Shown: one piece after another, positions 25,088 through 32,900 of the stretch
How the letters are laid out: each line of letters starts with the position of its first letter
How positions within the stretch are numbered: the stretch's first letter is position 1
NCBI GenBank assembly: GCA_026989505.1
Contig: JALSJF010000271.1
Location: 1-36,585, forward strand
Source of the DNA: Cyclobacteriaceae bacterium
Lineage (GTDB): Bacteria; Bacteroidota; Bacteroidia; Cytophagales; Cyclobacteriaceae
Reading direction: 5' to 3'
DNA: 36,585 nt
The notes under the pieces: model-generated
Told to the model about the DNA's origin: nothing
Database searches by the model: none
The model's input: the letters and a program-made list of their open reading frames with translations, nothing else
Translations under genes and position numbers: made by a program

Positions 25088-25684
25088 TTAAGACCTTGAA
25101 AACAACAGCAAGGGGGCATAATTATGCTGGTCGGCTGCTTTAAGGGAAGCAATATAAGCTTGCCGCACATCATTTTGTTCCCCAAGATTACCGGAACCCC
25201 AGGTAAAGACGGGCCGCTGGAATATTTTATCAATAATCACATCCGCCATCAGGCGGCTATGCCGGCCATTGCCGTTGGCAAAGCAATGAATGCTAACCAA
25301 ACGGTGTTTAAAACGTATGGCTGTTTCATCGGGCGGGTAGGTAGCCTGCGCCAGCCAGTAATGAAGGTCATCAAGAAGGCCCTGCAGGCAAGACAGTATC
25401 TGGTGTTTATCAACGCCCAGGTTTTTATTGGAGGTACGGAATCCCCCGGCCCAGGCCCAAACTTTGCCATACATCTGGTAATGCAGTTCCCGGATGAACG
25501 GTAGGGTAACAATTGTTGCTGCTTTAAGCGGCCGGGAAAGCAACCACTGCATCGCATCTTCAATGTTTTGCTGTTCAAATTCATCCAGCTCTTCACGGGT
25601 AGCCACAGTTGGGATTAGCAACCCGTCTTTCTCGTCTTCATCCAAAGGAGTCTGGCCACTGATATAGGTCAGGTCTAATCCCAT
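25088..25684 (-). CDS. Fic-domain protein, 'mobile mystery protein B' family
   Basis: A 198-residue Fic-fold protein. The Fic motif is H133-CF-A-NGNGR-HSR (133-144). Fic enzymes usually transfer AMP or another phosphate group to target hydroxyls using the motif His. Here the normally acidic Mg-binding position before GNGR is Asn137. The N-terminal helix 'TREELDEFEQQNIEDAMQWL' and the segment 'KVWAWAGGFRTSNKNLGV' match the family annotated as mobile mystery protein B. I could not find the inhibitory motif [ST]xxxE[GN]. It overlaps the preceding mystery A gene by ten bases, so translation is coupled. Toxin or effector activity is inferred. Confidence 0.85.
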   Translation of the reverse strand: MGLDLTYISGQTPLDEDEKDGLLIPTVATREELDEFEQQNIEDAMQWLLSRPLKAATIVTLPFIRELHYQMYGKVWAWAGGFRTSNKNLGVDKHQILSCLQGLLDDLHYWLAQATYPPDETAIRFKHRLVSIHCFANGNGRHSRLMADVIIDKIFQRPVFTWGSGNLGEQNDVRQAYIASLKAADQHNYAPLLLFSRS

Positions 25685-26133
25685 AATATTTTTGGCATCT
25701 CGTACTTCAGCCTGGCGGCACGTTCATCAAGCGCTTTGTTATACCTGGCAGCAGAAATCCCCTGATCCTCCAGTAACATAGATTGCGAAGTCCTGGAAAC
25801 AATTTTGGCCGCCAGTTCCCGTGCCTTACGGTCAATCAGGGCTTCCAGAGAGCCGTCCTTCGGCACCAGGCCATACACCAATTCCATATCCAGGGCGCTG
25901 GCTGCCTGACGAAGCGATTTCAGGGTAATGGAACCGTTTTCTTCCCTGCGTTCCATTTCCTGCACACTTTGTTTGGTTGTACCGAGACGGGCCGCCAGTT
26001 GCCGCATTGACATCCCCAGGGCCAGGCGGACCGCCTTAACCCATCCCGTAGGTGGCATTACAACCTCCTTTAAGGGCTGTAAAACTTTCATCTTCCCCTC
26101 CAACTGCTCGATTTGCAACTTCTTATGGCCCAT
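25675..26133 (-). CDS. XRE-family DNA-binding protein, 'mobile mystery protein A' family
   Basis: A 152-residue protein. The HTH covers residues about 35-85 ('MSMRQLAARLGTTKQSVQEM' then 'LKSLRQAASALDMELVYGLV'), followed by a helical tail ending 'YEMPKILWD'. Sequence and size match mobile mystery protein A, which is always paired with the Fic protein B and found in variable regions of bacterial genomes. It probably represses its own operon and may act as antitoxin. The start ATG 26133 is preceded by an AT-rich region with a 9-base direct repeat. Confidence 0.87.
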   Translation of the reverse strand: MGHKKLQIEQLEGKMKVLQPLKEVVMPPTGWVKAVRLALGMSMRQLAARLGTTKQSVQEMERREENGSITLKSLRQAASALDMELVYGLVPKDGSLEALIDRKARELAAKIVSRTSQSMLLEDQGISAARYNKALDERAARLKYEMPKILWD

Positions 26134-26139
26134 ACTACC

Positions 26140-26180
26140 TGACTTTTAAGCTCAATAGTAATATTATATATTGACTTTTA
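26140..26180. promoter_or_regulatory. TGACTTTTA direct repeat, putative operator of the A/B cassette
   Basis: TGACTTTTA occurs at 26140-26148 and again at 26172-26180, with starts 32 bases (about three helix turns) apart on the same face of the DNA. The first copy lies six bases upstream of the mystery A start codon. Binding by the XRE protein would block initiation. Confidence 0.45.
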
Positions 26181-26259
26181 CAAATATTTAGTCATATTAT
26201 AGCTTTACTTTTTTCTATATTGTGAAAATATCTACGTTAACCCGTGTACACCGGCAAGC

Positions 26260-26526
26260 CTATACTTTTGGGCTTGCGGGAGGTTCAAGCGCATTGAGTT
26301 CCCCCATCTGCTGCAATAGTGCCAGGGTTTTGTTAGCTTCTTCCTCATCTACTATGCTGATAGCCACGCCTACGTGTACCATCACATAATCGCCCACCCT
26401 GGCTTCAGGCACCATTGACAGGTTAATTTCTTTTTTTACCTCGCCAAAAGCCACCTGCCCTACCCTGAAGGTAGCGTCAAGCTGGCTGGTAATGGCTTCT
26501 ATTTTTCCCGGAATTGCTAAGCACAT
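26260..26526 (-). CDS. hypC: Hydrogenase assembly chaperone HypC/HupF
   Basis: An 88-residue protein starting MCLAIPGKI. Cys2, exposed after Met removal, carries the Fe(CN)2CO precursor in family members. 'VGDYVMVHVGVAISIVDEEEA' is the second family block. It is the last gene of the leftward hypA-hypB-hypC unit, six bases after hypB. In other bacteria HypC works with HypD, for which no gene lies in the window. Confidence 0.95.
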   Translation of the reverse strand: MCLAIPGKIEAITSQLDATFRVGQVAFGEVKKEINLSMVPEARVGDYVMVHVGVAISIVDEEEANKTLALLQQMGELNALEPPASPKV

Positions 26527-26532
26527 ATTTCT

Positions 26533-27330
26533 TTATTTTATCCTGTTATCCAGCAGCCACTTATACCAGTTGCCCATACCCTCCCCGGTGGTAGCCGACA
26601 CGGCAAAAAATACCAGGTTGGGGTTAATCCTGCGGGCATAGTCTTTGGCCCTTTCCATATCAAAATTAACGTAGGGCAGTAAATCGATTTTATTAATCAG
26701 GCAAACATGGGCGTGGGCAAACATGTCGGGGTATTTTACCGGTTTATCATCCCCTTCGGTAGTGCTGATAATCACTACCCGGTAATTTTCCCCAAGGTCA
26801 AACAAAGCCGGACAGACCAGGTTCCCCACATTCTCAATCATCAGGATGCTTTCTGGCGCCATCTCCAGCCGGTCAAAAGCACGATAGACCATTTCGCTGT
26901 CCAGGTGGCAGCCCTTGCCCGTATTCACCTGCACCACCGGCACATTGAGGGCCGTAATACGGTTGGCATCGTTCATGGTTTGCTGATCGCCTTCAATCAC
27001 CCTGAACGTTACCTTATCCTGCAAATCGGCCAGGGTGGTTTCCAGCAAGGTTGTTTTGCCTGAGCCTGGAGAGCTGACCAGGTTAATGGCGGTAATTTTT
27101 TTAGCAGCAAAGTAACCACGGTTACGTTCGGCCAGCAACTGGTTCCGGCCCAGTATCTCCTGTTCTACTTCCAGTACGGTTTTCCGGTGATGGTGATGAT
27201 CGTGGGCATGGCCCTGATGGTGGTGTGTGTGGCGGTGATCATGCTGGTGACCGTCCGCCTGAACAAATTCTCCCGGTTTTAAAATGGTGGCCCCGTTTTC
27301 CTCCTGGCCACATCCACAGGTGCTGCACAT
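26533..27330 (-). CDS. hypB: Hydrogenase nickel incorporation GTPase HypB
   Basis: A 265-residue GTPase that inserts nickel into the hydrogenase large subunit. The N-terminus has the high-affinity nickel motif CSTCGCG (2-8). A histidine-rich stretch follows, with 13 His between residues 28 and 48, as in HypB proteins that store nickel. The P-loop GSGKTT is at 89-94. 'EGDQQTMNDANRI', the metal-binding 'GKGCHLDSEM' and the base-recognition 'INKIDLLP' complete the G domain. It acts with HypA, encoded 66 bases upstream on the same strand. Confidence 0.96.
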   Translation of the reverse strand: MCSTCGCGQEENGATILKPGEFVQADGHQHDHRHTHHHQGHAHDHHHHRKTVLEVEQEILGRNQLLAERNRGYFAAKKITAINLVSSPGSGKTTLLETTLADLQDKVTFRVIEGDQQTMNDANRITALNVPVVQVNTGKGCHLDSEMVYRAFDRLEMAPESILMIENVGNLVCPALFDLGENYRVVIISTTEGDDKPVKYPDMFAHAHVCLINKIDLLPYVNFDMERAKDYARRINPNLVFFAVSATTGEGMGNWYKWLLDNRIK

Positions 27331-27333
27331 GGT

Positions 27334-27382
27334 TTTTATGTTTTATGTTTTATGTTCCTGGCTCAAAGTTTCGGGTTCCTGG
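27334..27382. repeat. Heptamer tandem repeat and GTTCCTGG repeats in hypA-hypB spacer
   Basis: Three perfect tandem copies of TTTTATG (27334-27354) are followed by GTTCCTGG at 27354-27361 and again at 27375-27382. They fill most of the 65-base spacer between hypA and hypB. The low-complexity pattern suggests slippage-generated or repeat-family DNA inside an operon. Confidence 0.6.
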
Positions 27383-27395
27383 TTATAGGTTTTGT

Positions 27396-27737
27396 TTATT
27401 CAATTTGCAGGGCTTTTACCCGTAGTTCTTTGCCCTGAAAAATATCCTTAAAATAGCTTCTGCACTCCGGGCAGGCATCAAAAGAATGCGCAATAGCATA
27501 CTCGGTAGCACATTCCAGGCAGCGGGCCCGGGCCGGTACAAGGTCGATTTGCCGGGCGGCATGCTCCAATACCGTATCCTTTACCGCTACCGGCCAGGCA
27601 AAATCGAGCGCAGCCATTTCTATGCCGGCCATCGTGCCTATTTCCAGTTCGATGGCGGTAACCCGGTTGGCCCGGGCTTTCCGGCTCTCATCCTCGGCTA
27701 TCCTCACTATGCCCAGGGCTATTGATAATTCATGCAT
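27396..27737 (-). CDS. hypA: Hydrogenase nickel chaperone HypA
   Basis: A 113-residue protein beginning MHELSIALGI. His2 is the nickel ligand of the family, which fixes the start at ATG 27737 rather than 16 codons earlier. The zinc finger is Cys73/Cys76 and Cys89/Cys92 ('CLEC...CPEC'). It delivers nickel with HypB to the large subunit. It is first in the hypABC unit and divergent from the hydrogenase structural genes. Confidence 0.95.
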   Translation of the reverse strand: MHELSIALGIVRIAEDESRKARANRVTAIELEIGTMAGIEMAALDFAWPVAVKDTVLEHAARQIDLVPARARCLECATEYAIAHSFDACPECRSYFKDIFQGKELRVKALQIE

Positions 27738-27759
27738 CCTTTCCCGTGTTTTCTTTTTT

Positions 27760-27815
27760 TGACTTGTAATCCGGCAAGTCATCAAGGGCCTCCGTAAGCC
27801 CGGGTTGAAAACCCG
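27760..27815. repeat. Three-hairpin element between hypA and hyaA
   Basis: Three successive inverted repeats lie within 56 bases: TGACTTG-N8-CAAGTCA (27760-27781), GGGC-N8-GCCC (27786-27801) and CGGGTT-GAA-AACCCG (27801-27815). The element ends 22 bases upstream of hypA, so it could be the folded leader of that mRNA. The density of stems also resembles REP/REPIN-type intergenic elements. Confidence 0.5.
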
Positions 27816-27847
27816 CGGTAATTTAGAAAGAATATTTTTTCATTTTC

Positions 27848-27861
27848 CTGATGTAGATCAT
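27848..27861. promoter_or_regulatory. FNR/CRP-like box in hyp-hya intergenic region
   Basis: CTGAT-GTAG-ATCAT is a symmetric site that matches the FNR consensus TTGAT-N4-ATCAA at 8 of 10 defined positions. It is near the middle of the 246-base gap between divergent hypA and hyaA. This would suit oxygen- or redox-dependent control of both units by a Crp/Fnr-family protein. Confidence 0.45.
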
Positions 27862-27983
27862 CTTTTAACAACAAATTATATTTTAATATGCAGCTAAATT
27901 CCGCTGATTCTATGGTGTGTTAGGTATATTGAAGAATTGTCTTTGGATAATACCAACTATCGATAATATACCTTTTTTCACCC

Positions 27984-29114
27984 ATGATTGAAACCACAGA
28001 AAAACGCCAGACCTATTACGAAAGTATTATTGCGAACGGGTTTTCCCGCAGGGACTTTATGAAGTTCACGGCTTTTATGGCCGCTTATCTGGGGCTGGAG
28101 TCATCGGCCATCGGCCAGATAGACAAAGCCCTTAAAACAACCCCCAGGTTACCGATAATCTGGGAACACTTCCAGGAGTGCACCTGTTGCAGCGAGTCGT
28201 TCATCCGCACCGACCACCCCATTGTGGCCGATATCCTGTTAGACAAGGTATCGCTCGACTACACGATGACCCTGATGGCAGCCTCCGGGCACCAGGCCGA
28301 AGCCGCCAAAAAGGCCACTATGGAAAACTTTAAAGGGGAATACATCCTGGCCGTAGAGGGTTCGGTGCCCATGGGGGCTGACGGCAACCTCTGTTGCATA
28401 GCCGGCCGCAGCGCTATCGACCAGCTCAGGGAATCGGCTGCCGGGGCCAAAGCCATTATTGCCTGGGGCAGTTGCGCCTCCAACGGCTGCGTGCAAAGCG
28501 CCAGGCCCAACCCTACCGAGGCAACCCCGATCCACAAAATAATTAAAGACAAGCCCATCATCAGAGTGCCGGGCTGCCCGCCTATCGGAGAGGTAATGGC
28601 CGGGGTGATTGTTCATGTAATTGCCTTTGGCAAGTTGCCCGAACTTGACAGTCAGGGCCGGCCGAAAGCTTTTTATGCCAAGCGCGTGCACGACAGTTGC
28701 TACCGCAGGCCTTACTATGATGCCGGTCTGTTTGTGGAGAGTTTTGACGATGAAAATGCCAAAAAAGGCTATTGCCTGTATAAAGTAGGTTGCCGTGGGC
28801 CAATGACCTACAATGCCTGCGGTACCATAAAATGGAACAATGGGGTTAGTTACCCTATCCAGTCGGGCCACGGATGTATTGGCTGCAGCGAAGACAACTT
28901 CTGGGACAACGGGCCCTTTTATGAAAGGCTTACCAACGTGCCCGGCTTTGGCATAGAAGAAACAGCCGACAAGGTTGGCGCTATTGCTACCGGTGTGGTT
29001 GGTGCAGGCGTGGTTGCCCATGCCGTGGCCGCCAACATTCAGAAGCGCAAAGAGCTGAAAAAGCGGGTAGAAGCCGGCAAAGATGTAGAAAAAAATGTAG
29101 AACGTAATATTTGA
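27984..29114 (+). CDS. hyaA: [NiFe]-hydrogenase small subunit, oxygen-tolerant (group 1d-like)
   Basis: A 376-residue iron-sulfur subunit exported by Tat (SRRDFMKF at 21-28). Proximal cluster cysteines are C66, C68, C69, C164, C169 and C198. C68 and C169 are the two extra cysteines of the oxygen-tolerant [4Fe-3S] cluster. From memory of E. coli HyaA numbering, all six fit with a constant offset of 49. So do the distal ligands H236, C239, C264 and C270 and the medial ligands C279, C298 and C301. A weakly hydrophobic helix near 330-355 may anchor the C-terminus. The enzyme oxidises H2 in the periplasm and passes electrons to the cytochrome b encoded downstream. Confidence 0.95.
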   Translation: MIETTEKRQTYYESIIANGFSRRDFMKFTAFMAAYLGLESSAIGQIDKALKTTPRLPIIWEHFQECTCCSESFIRTDHPIVADILLDKVSLDYTMTLMAASGHQAEAAKKATMENFKGEYILAVEGSVPMGADGNLCCIAGRSAIDQLRESAAGAKAIIAWGSCASNGCVQSARPNPTEATPIHKIIKDKPIIRVPGCPPIGEVMAGVIVHVIAFGKLPELDSQGRPKAFYAKRVHDSCYRRPYYDAGLFVESFDDENAKKGYCLYKVGCRGPMTYNACGTIKWNNGVSYPIQSGHGCIGCSEDNFWDNGPFYERLTNVPGFGIEETADKVGAIATGVVGAGVVAHAVAANIQKRKELKKRVEAGKDVEKNVERNI

Positions 29115-29136
29115 TAACCCCTTAACCTGAAATAAA

Positions 29137-30870
29137 ATGGCTGAAAGAATAGTAGTTGACCCCATCACCCGTATTGAAGGTCACTTAAGAATAGAAGCAG
29201 AAATAAAAGATGGTAAAATAGTTGATGCCTACAGCTCCTCGACCATGGTGCGGGGTATTGAAGAAATTGTTAAAGGCCGTGATCCGCGGGATGTATGGGC
29301 TTTTGTGCAACGTACCTGTGGCGTATGTACCACAGTACACGCCCTCACCTCGGTAAGGGCTGTAGAAGATGCCCTGGGTATTGTTATTCCCCCCAATGCC
29401 GAACTGGTGCGTAATATTATGGAAGGCGCCCTGTACATGCACGACCATGTCGTGCACTTTTACCACCTGCACGCCCTCGACTGGGTAGATGTGGTTTCGG
29501 TGCTAAGTGCCGACCCGGCAGAGACGGCAAAGATCGCCCAGAGCATTTCCCACTGGCCGAAGAGTTCCGTAGGTTATTTCTCGGATGTACAGAAGCGCAT
29601 CAAGAAATTTGTGGACAGTGGCCAACTGGGCATATTTGCCAATGGCTATTGGGGCCACCCGCAAATGAAACTGCCGCCTGCGGTGAACCTGCTGGCGGTA
29701 GCCCACTACTTAGAAGCGTTGGAGTGGCAGAAGGAAATAGTGAAAGTACACACCATCTTTGGCGGCAAAAACCCGCACCCTAATTACCTGGTGGGCGGCA
29801 TGGCCTGCGCTATCAACACCGATGACCCGGGCGGTATCAATGCCGAGCGGCTGGCGTACGTAGGCCACCTGCTGGAAGAAGGAAAGCGGTTTGTGGAGCA
29901 GGTGTATATCCCTGACCTGCTGGCCATAGCCTCGTTTTATAAAGACTGGGGCGCCATCGGCCAGGGCTTTGGCAATTATATGGCCTATGGCGATTTCCCC
30001 ACCAACGGCTATCATGACAAGGCCGGTTTTAAGTTCCCGAGCGGGGTCATCCTAAACCGTGATATTTCGGAAATCCACCCGATTGACCATCGCGACAGCA
30101 CCGAGATTGTGGAATATGTAAATAAATCGTGGTATGATTATGCCGGTGGTAACGACACCGGGCTGCACCCCTGGGATGGCGAAACCAAGATTAATTATTC
30201 CGGTCCGCAACCGCCTTATGAGCACTTGGATGTTGACCAGAAGTATAGTTTCATTAAAACCCCGCGCTGGAAAGGCAAGCCTATGGAAGTAGGGCCGCTG
30301 GCCCGGGTGCTGGTGGGCTATGCCAGTGGCCGCGAGGAGTTTAAAGAAGCTGTTGACGGGGCTTTGGCTTACTTAGATGTGCCGGTTACCGCCTTGTTCT
30401 CTACCCTCGGCAGAACGGCCGCCCGCGGCCTGGAAACCAAGATTGTAGCCGGCTGGACGATGGAGTTTTATAACCAGTTGCTAACCAATATCAAGAACGG
30501 GGATTCCCGTATGGCCAATGCCGAAAAGCTTGCTCCATCTACCTGGCCGAAAGAATGCAAAGGGGTTGGTTATATGGAGGCCCCCCGTGGCGGCCTGGCC
30601 CACTGGGTGAAGATCAAAGAGGGCAAGGTAGCCAACTACCAGCAGGTGGTACCTTCTACCTGGAACGCCTCACCGCGTGACCCCAGCGGCCAGATGTCGG
30701 CTTATGAAGCCTGCCTGATAGACACTCCGGTGGCCGATCCGGAATTGCCCCTGGAGATCATCCGCACGATTCATTCGTTTGACCCTTGTCTGGCCTGTGC
30801 CGTACACCTGTACGATGAACACGGCAAGCATATCGCCCAGGTGCAGAACACCACGGCTTGTACGGTTTAA
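29137..30870 (+). CDS. hyaB: [NiFe]-hydrogenase large subunit
   Basis: A 577-residue catalytic subunit. Nickel-iron ligands are C61 and C64 in 'RTCGVCTTVH' and C551 and C554 in 'DPCLACAVH'. The maturation protease should cut after His557, removing a 20-residue tail that begins LYDEH. The N-terminal 'VDPITRIEGHLRIE' is the other family signature. It has no signal peptide and is carried by the Tat signal of the small subunit. It starts 22 bases after hyaA. Length and motifs are those of membrane-bound uptake hydrogenases. Confidence 0.96.
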   Translation: MAERIVVDPITRIEGHLRIEAEIKDGKIVDAYSSSTMVRGIEEIVKGRDPRDVWAFVQRTCGVCTTVHALTSVRAVEDALGIVIPPNAELVRNIMEGALYMHDHVVHFYHLHALDWVDVVSVLSADPAETAKIAQSISHWPKSSVGYFSDVQKRIKKFVDSGQLGIFANGYWGHPQMKLPPAVNLLAVAHYLEALEWQKEIVKVHTIFGGKNPHPNYLVGGMACAINTDDPGGINAERLAYVGHLLEEGKRFVEQVYIPDLLAIASFYKDWGAIGQGFGNYMAYGDFPTNGYHDKAGFKFPSGVILNRDISEIHPIDHRDSTEIVEYVNKSWYDYAGGNDTGLHPWDGETKINYSGPQPPYEHLDVDQKYSFIKTPRWKGKPMEVGPLARVLVGYASGREEFKEAVDGALAYLDVPVTALFSTLGRTAARGLETKIVAGWTMEFYNQLLTNIKNGDSRMANAEKLAPSTWPKECKGVGYMEAPRGGLAHWVKIKEGKVANYQQVVPSTWNASPRDPSGQMSAYEACLIDTPVADPELPLEIIRTIHSFDPCLACAVHLYDEHGKHIAQVQNTTACTV

Positions 30871-30888
30871 CCACGTAAATGCATCATT

Positions 30889-31593
30889 ATGGAAACAACA
30901 GGAATTCATACATTTAAGCGGATATACGTTTGGGAAGGGCCTGTGAGGGCTTTCCACTGGATAAATGCATTCTCACTACTGGCATTGGCGGTAACCGGGG
31001 TAATCATTGCCAATCCTCCGGCCATTATGTCGGGGGCGGAAGCAACCAACCGCTACTGGTTTGGCATCACCCGGTTTGTTCACTTTGCGGCAGCCTACAT
31101 CTTTACCCTGGGCATGGTGTACAGGTTATGCTGGGCTTTTCTGGGCAACAAGTACGCTAACTGGCGGGTTTTCTTCCCTTATACCAAAAAAGGCCTGCAT
31201 AACCTGGGGCATGTAATAAAACACGACATCTTGTTAATGAATCCTAAAAACTCCGATTTCAGGGAAATTGCCGTAGGCCATAACGCCCTGGCGGCCATGG
31301 CTTACTCCGGGTTATTTATCCTGATGGCCATTCAGATCTTTACCGGCTTTGGCCTGTATGCCGACAACGCCACCTGGTGGCTGCCCAAGCTGTTTGCCTG
31401 GGTGGTGCCTATGCTGGGGGGCGATGCGGCCGCCCGGTTGGTACACCATATCGTCATGTGGCTGATCGTGATATTCAGTGTCATCCATATCTACCTGGTG
31501 CTGTACCACGACTGGCTTGAAGGGCGGGGCGAGGTTTCCTCGATGTTTGGCGGCTATAAATTCATCAGGAAAGAAAGGGTGAAAAAAGATTAA
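30889..31593 (+). CDS. hyaC: Hydrogenase cytochrome b subunit
   Basis: A 234-residue HyaC/HupC-type membrane cytochrome with four hydrophobic helices ('NAFSLLALAVTGVII', 'FAAAYIFTLGMVYRL', 'AMAYSGLFILMAIQIF', 'MWLIVIFSVIHIYLVLY'). Candidate heme ligands are His in 'RAFHWINAF', 'RFVHFAAAY', 'LVHHIVMW' and 'SVIHIYL'. It anchors the periplasmic dimer and moves electrons to quinone. It lies 18 bases after hyaB, within the operon. Confidence 0.93.
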   Translation: METTGIHTFKRIYVWEGPVRAFHWINAFSLLALAVTGVIIANPPAIMSGAEATNRYWFGITRFVHFAAAYIFTLGMVYRLCWAFLGNKYANWRVFFPYTKKGLHNLGHVIKHDILLMNPKNSDFREIAVGHNALAAMAYSGLFILMAIQIFTGFGLYADNATWWLPKLFAWVVPMLGGDAAARLVHHIVMWLIVIFSVIHIYLVLYHDWLEGRGEVSSMFGGYKFIRKERVKKD

Positions 31594-31601
31594 CCGGCCC
31601 C

Positions 31602-32105
31602 ATGCCTAAAACCGTAGCTAAACAGGAAATTGTTTACGGCCGCCAGCAGGGCGATATCCTGGTGATGGGCGTAGGCAACTACCTGATGGGCGATGAAGGC
31701 ATTGGCGTGCACATTGCCCAGCAACTGGAAGGCATGAAGCGCCCCGGCTACCTCGATGTACTAGATGGTGGCACGGGGGGCTTCCTGTTAATGAATTATT
31801 TTGATGAATATCCGGTGATCATCTTCGTGGATGCCACCATGGACGGCAAACCTCCCGGTACGGTTACGGTAACCAAACCCCGCTTTGCCTCCGATTTTCC
31901 CTCTGCCCTGAGTGTGCATGACGTAGGCCTGAAAGATATGATTGAGGCCGTGTATTTGCTGGGCAAGGTACCGGAGATGTACCTGATCACCATCTCCATA
32001 AAGGAAATCCGCCCGATGACCATGGCGCTAAGCCCGGAAGTCAAAGCCAGTATCCCCGCAGCACTTGAGAAGATACAGGCGCTGGCTGCCAGCGTGGTGT
32101 ATTGA
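31602..32105 (+). CDS. hyaD: Hydrogenase maturation endopeptidase
   Basis: A 167-residue protease of the HyaD/HybD/HoxM family that removes the large-subunit tail after nickel insertion. Nickel-sensing residues match the family pattern: Glu32 in 'GDEGIG', Asp77 in 'VDATMDG' and His106 in 'SVHDVGL'. It is the last gene of the hya unit and is followed by a converging gene 13 bases away. No hyaE, hyaF or hoxT-like gene follows. Confidence 0.94.
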   Translation: MPKTVAKQEIVYGRQQGDILVMGVGNYLMGDEGIGVHIAQQLEGMKRPGYLDVLDGGTGGFLLMNYFDEYPVIIFVDATMDGKPPGTVTVTKPRFASDFPSALSVHDVGLKDMIEAVYLLGKVPEMYLITISIKEIRPMTMALSPEVKASIPAALEKIQALAASVVY

Positions 32106-32118
32106 ATGCAGGCCCGGG

Positions 32119-32724
32119 CTATTTACTCCCGCCCTCTTGCTTAATCGGGGTTTTGTCTTCTACCAGTTCCCCGTTTTTATACACATATTCAATCGTGAGG
32201 TTCCCCTGCTGGTCGTACCAACGGGCCACGCCATCAAGCAGGCCGTCAACATAGTTGGTGCGCTCCATCACCGTGGTACCATTGGCATAGAATTTTTCGC
32301 GGGCGCCATGCAGCTTACCCTGGTGGTAGTGCCGGGTTTCTTTCAGCCGCGAACGGTTATACACGGTATATTTTCCTTCCAGCAACCCATCGTGATAGTT
32401 TCCTGATTCCAGTAATTGCCCCCGGTTGTCAAGTAGCATATACAGCCCCTCTTTTTTACCGTTCACATAGGCCGTGGTTGACTCAATATAGCCATTGGGG
32501 TGATAAACAGTATAGACACCTTGCCGCAGCCCATTGACATAATCCCCTTGCTCCAAAATAGCATTATTTGCATCATAAACCGACACCCGTACTACCCCCG
32601 TGCCATCATCATAGGGTTCTTTTACGGCACTGGCAGGTAAATCGGCATACGCACCGGCCGTATTATCACTGTTGGTACAAGCTATGGCCAAAGCCAGCAC
32701 AGGTAACAAATAAATCCGTTTCAT
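32119..32724 (-). CDS. MORN-repeat (YwqK-type) lipoprotein
   Basis: A 201-residue lipoprotein (lipobox LAIAC, Cys16). From residue 50 it has about five MORN/YwqK-type repeats with the pattern [D/N]G...G.Y..Y..NG...E...Y ('YVNGLRQGVYTVYHPNGYIE', 'YVNGKKEGLYMLLDNRGQLL', and so on). The family is sometimes annotated as a YwqK antitoxin, but here there is no toxin partner and it is a lipoprotein. It is more likely an envelope protein with a beta-hairpin repeat surface. Function unknown. Confidence 0.82.
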   Translation of the reverse strand: MKRIYLLPVLALAIACTNSDNTAGAYADLPASAVKEPYDDGTGVVRVSVYDANNAILEQGDYVNGLRQGVYTVYHPNGYIESTTAYVNGKKEGLYMLLDNRGQLLESGNYHDGLLEGKYTVYNRSRLKETRHYHQGKLHGAREKFYANGTTVMERTNYVDGLLDGVARWYDQQGNLTIEYVYKNGELVEDKTPIKQEGGSK

Positions 32725-32900
32725 ATCGACAAAATTTTTATTGTTCTACCGGGGCAAAAATCGGCAAAAAATAGGTTTTACGCAGGGAAAACAGGATAAA
32801 TCTTGCTGCGCCCGTGTCTCCTGCAGAAGATACGGGTGGACGGGTGTGAAATTTTGGCTATCCCCTGCCCCTCTGAAAAAAATTGGCCGGGATGACAGAG

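Noticed and set aside
27738-27785. Longer start for HypA at 27785
   Set aside because: HypA needs His at position 2 (MHEL) for nickel binding, which fixes the start at 27737. The upstream part covers the first hairpin of the intergenic element.
28239-29168. Minus-strand open frame of 309 codons over the hydrogenase small subunit
   Set aside because: It mirrors hyaA codons and lacks any motif. The opposite strand carries all expected cluster ligands.
32119-32724. Calling the MORN-repeat protein a toxin-antitoxin antitoxin
   Set aside because: It has a lipoprotein signal, so it leaves the cytoplasm, and no toxin gene lies next to it.
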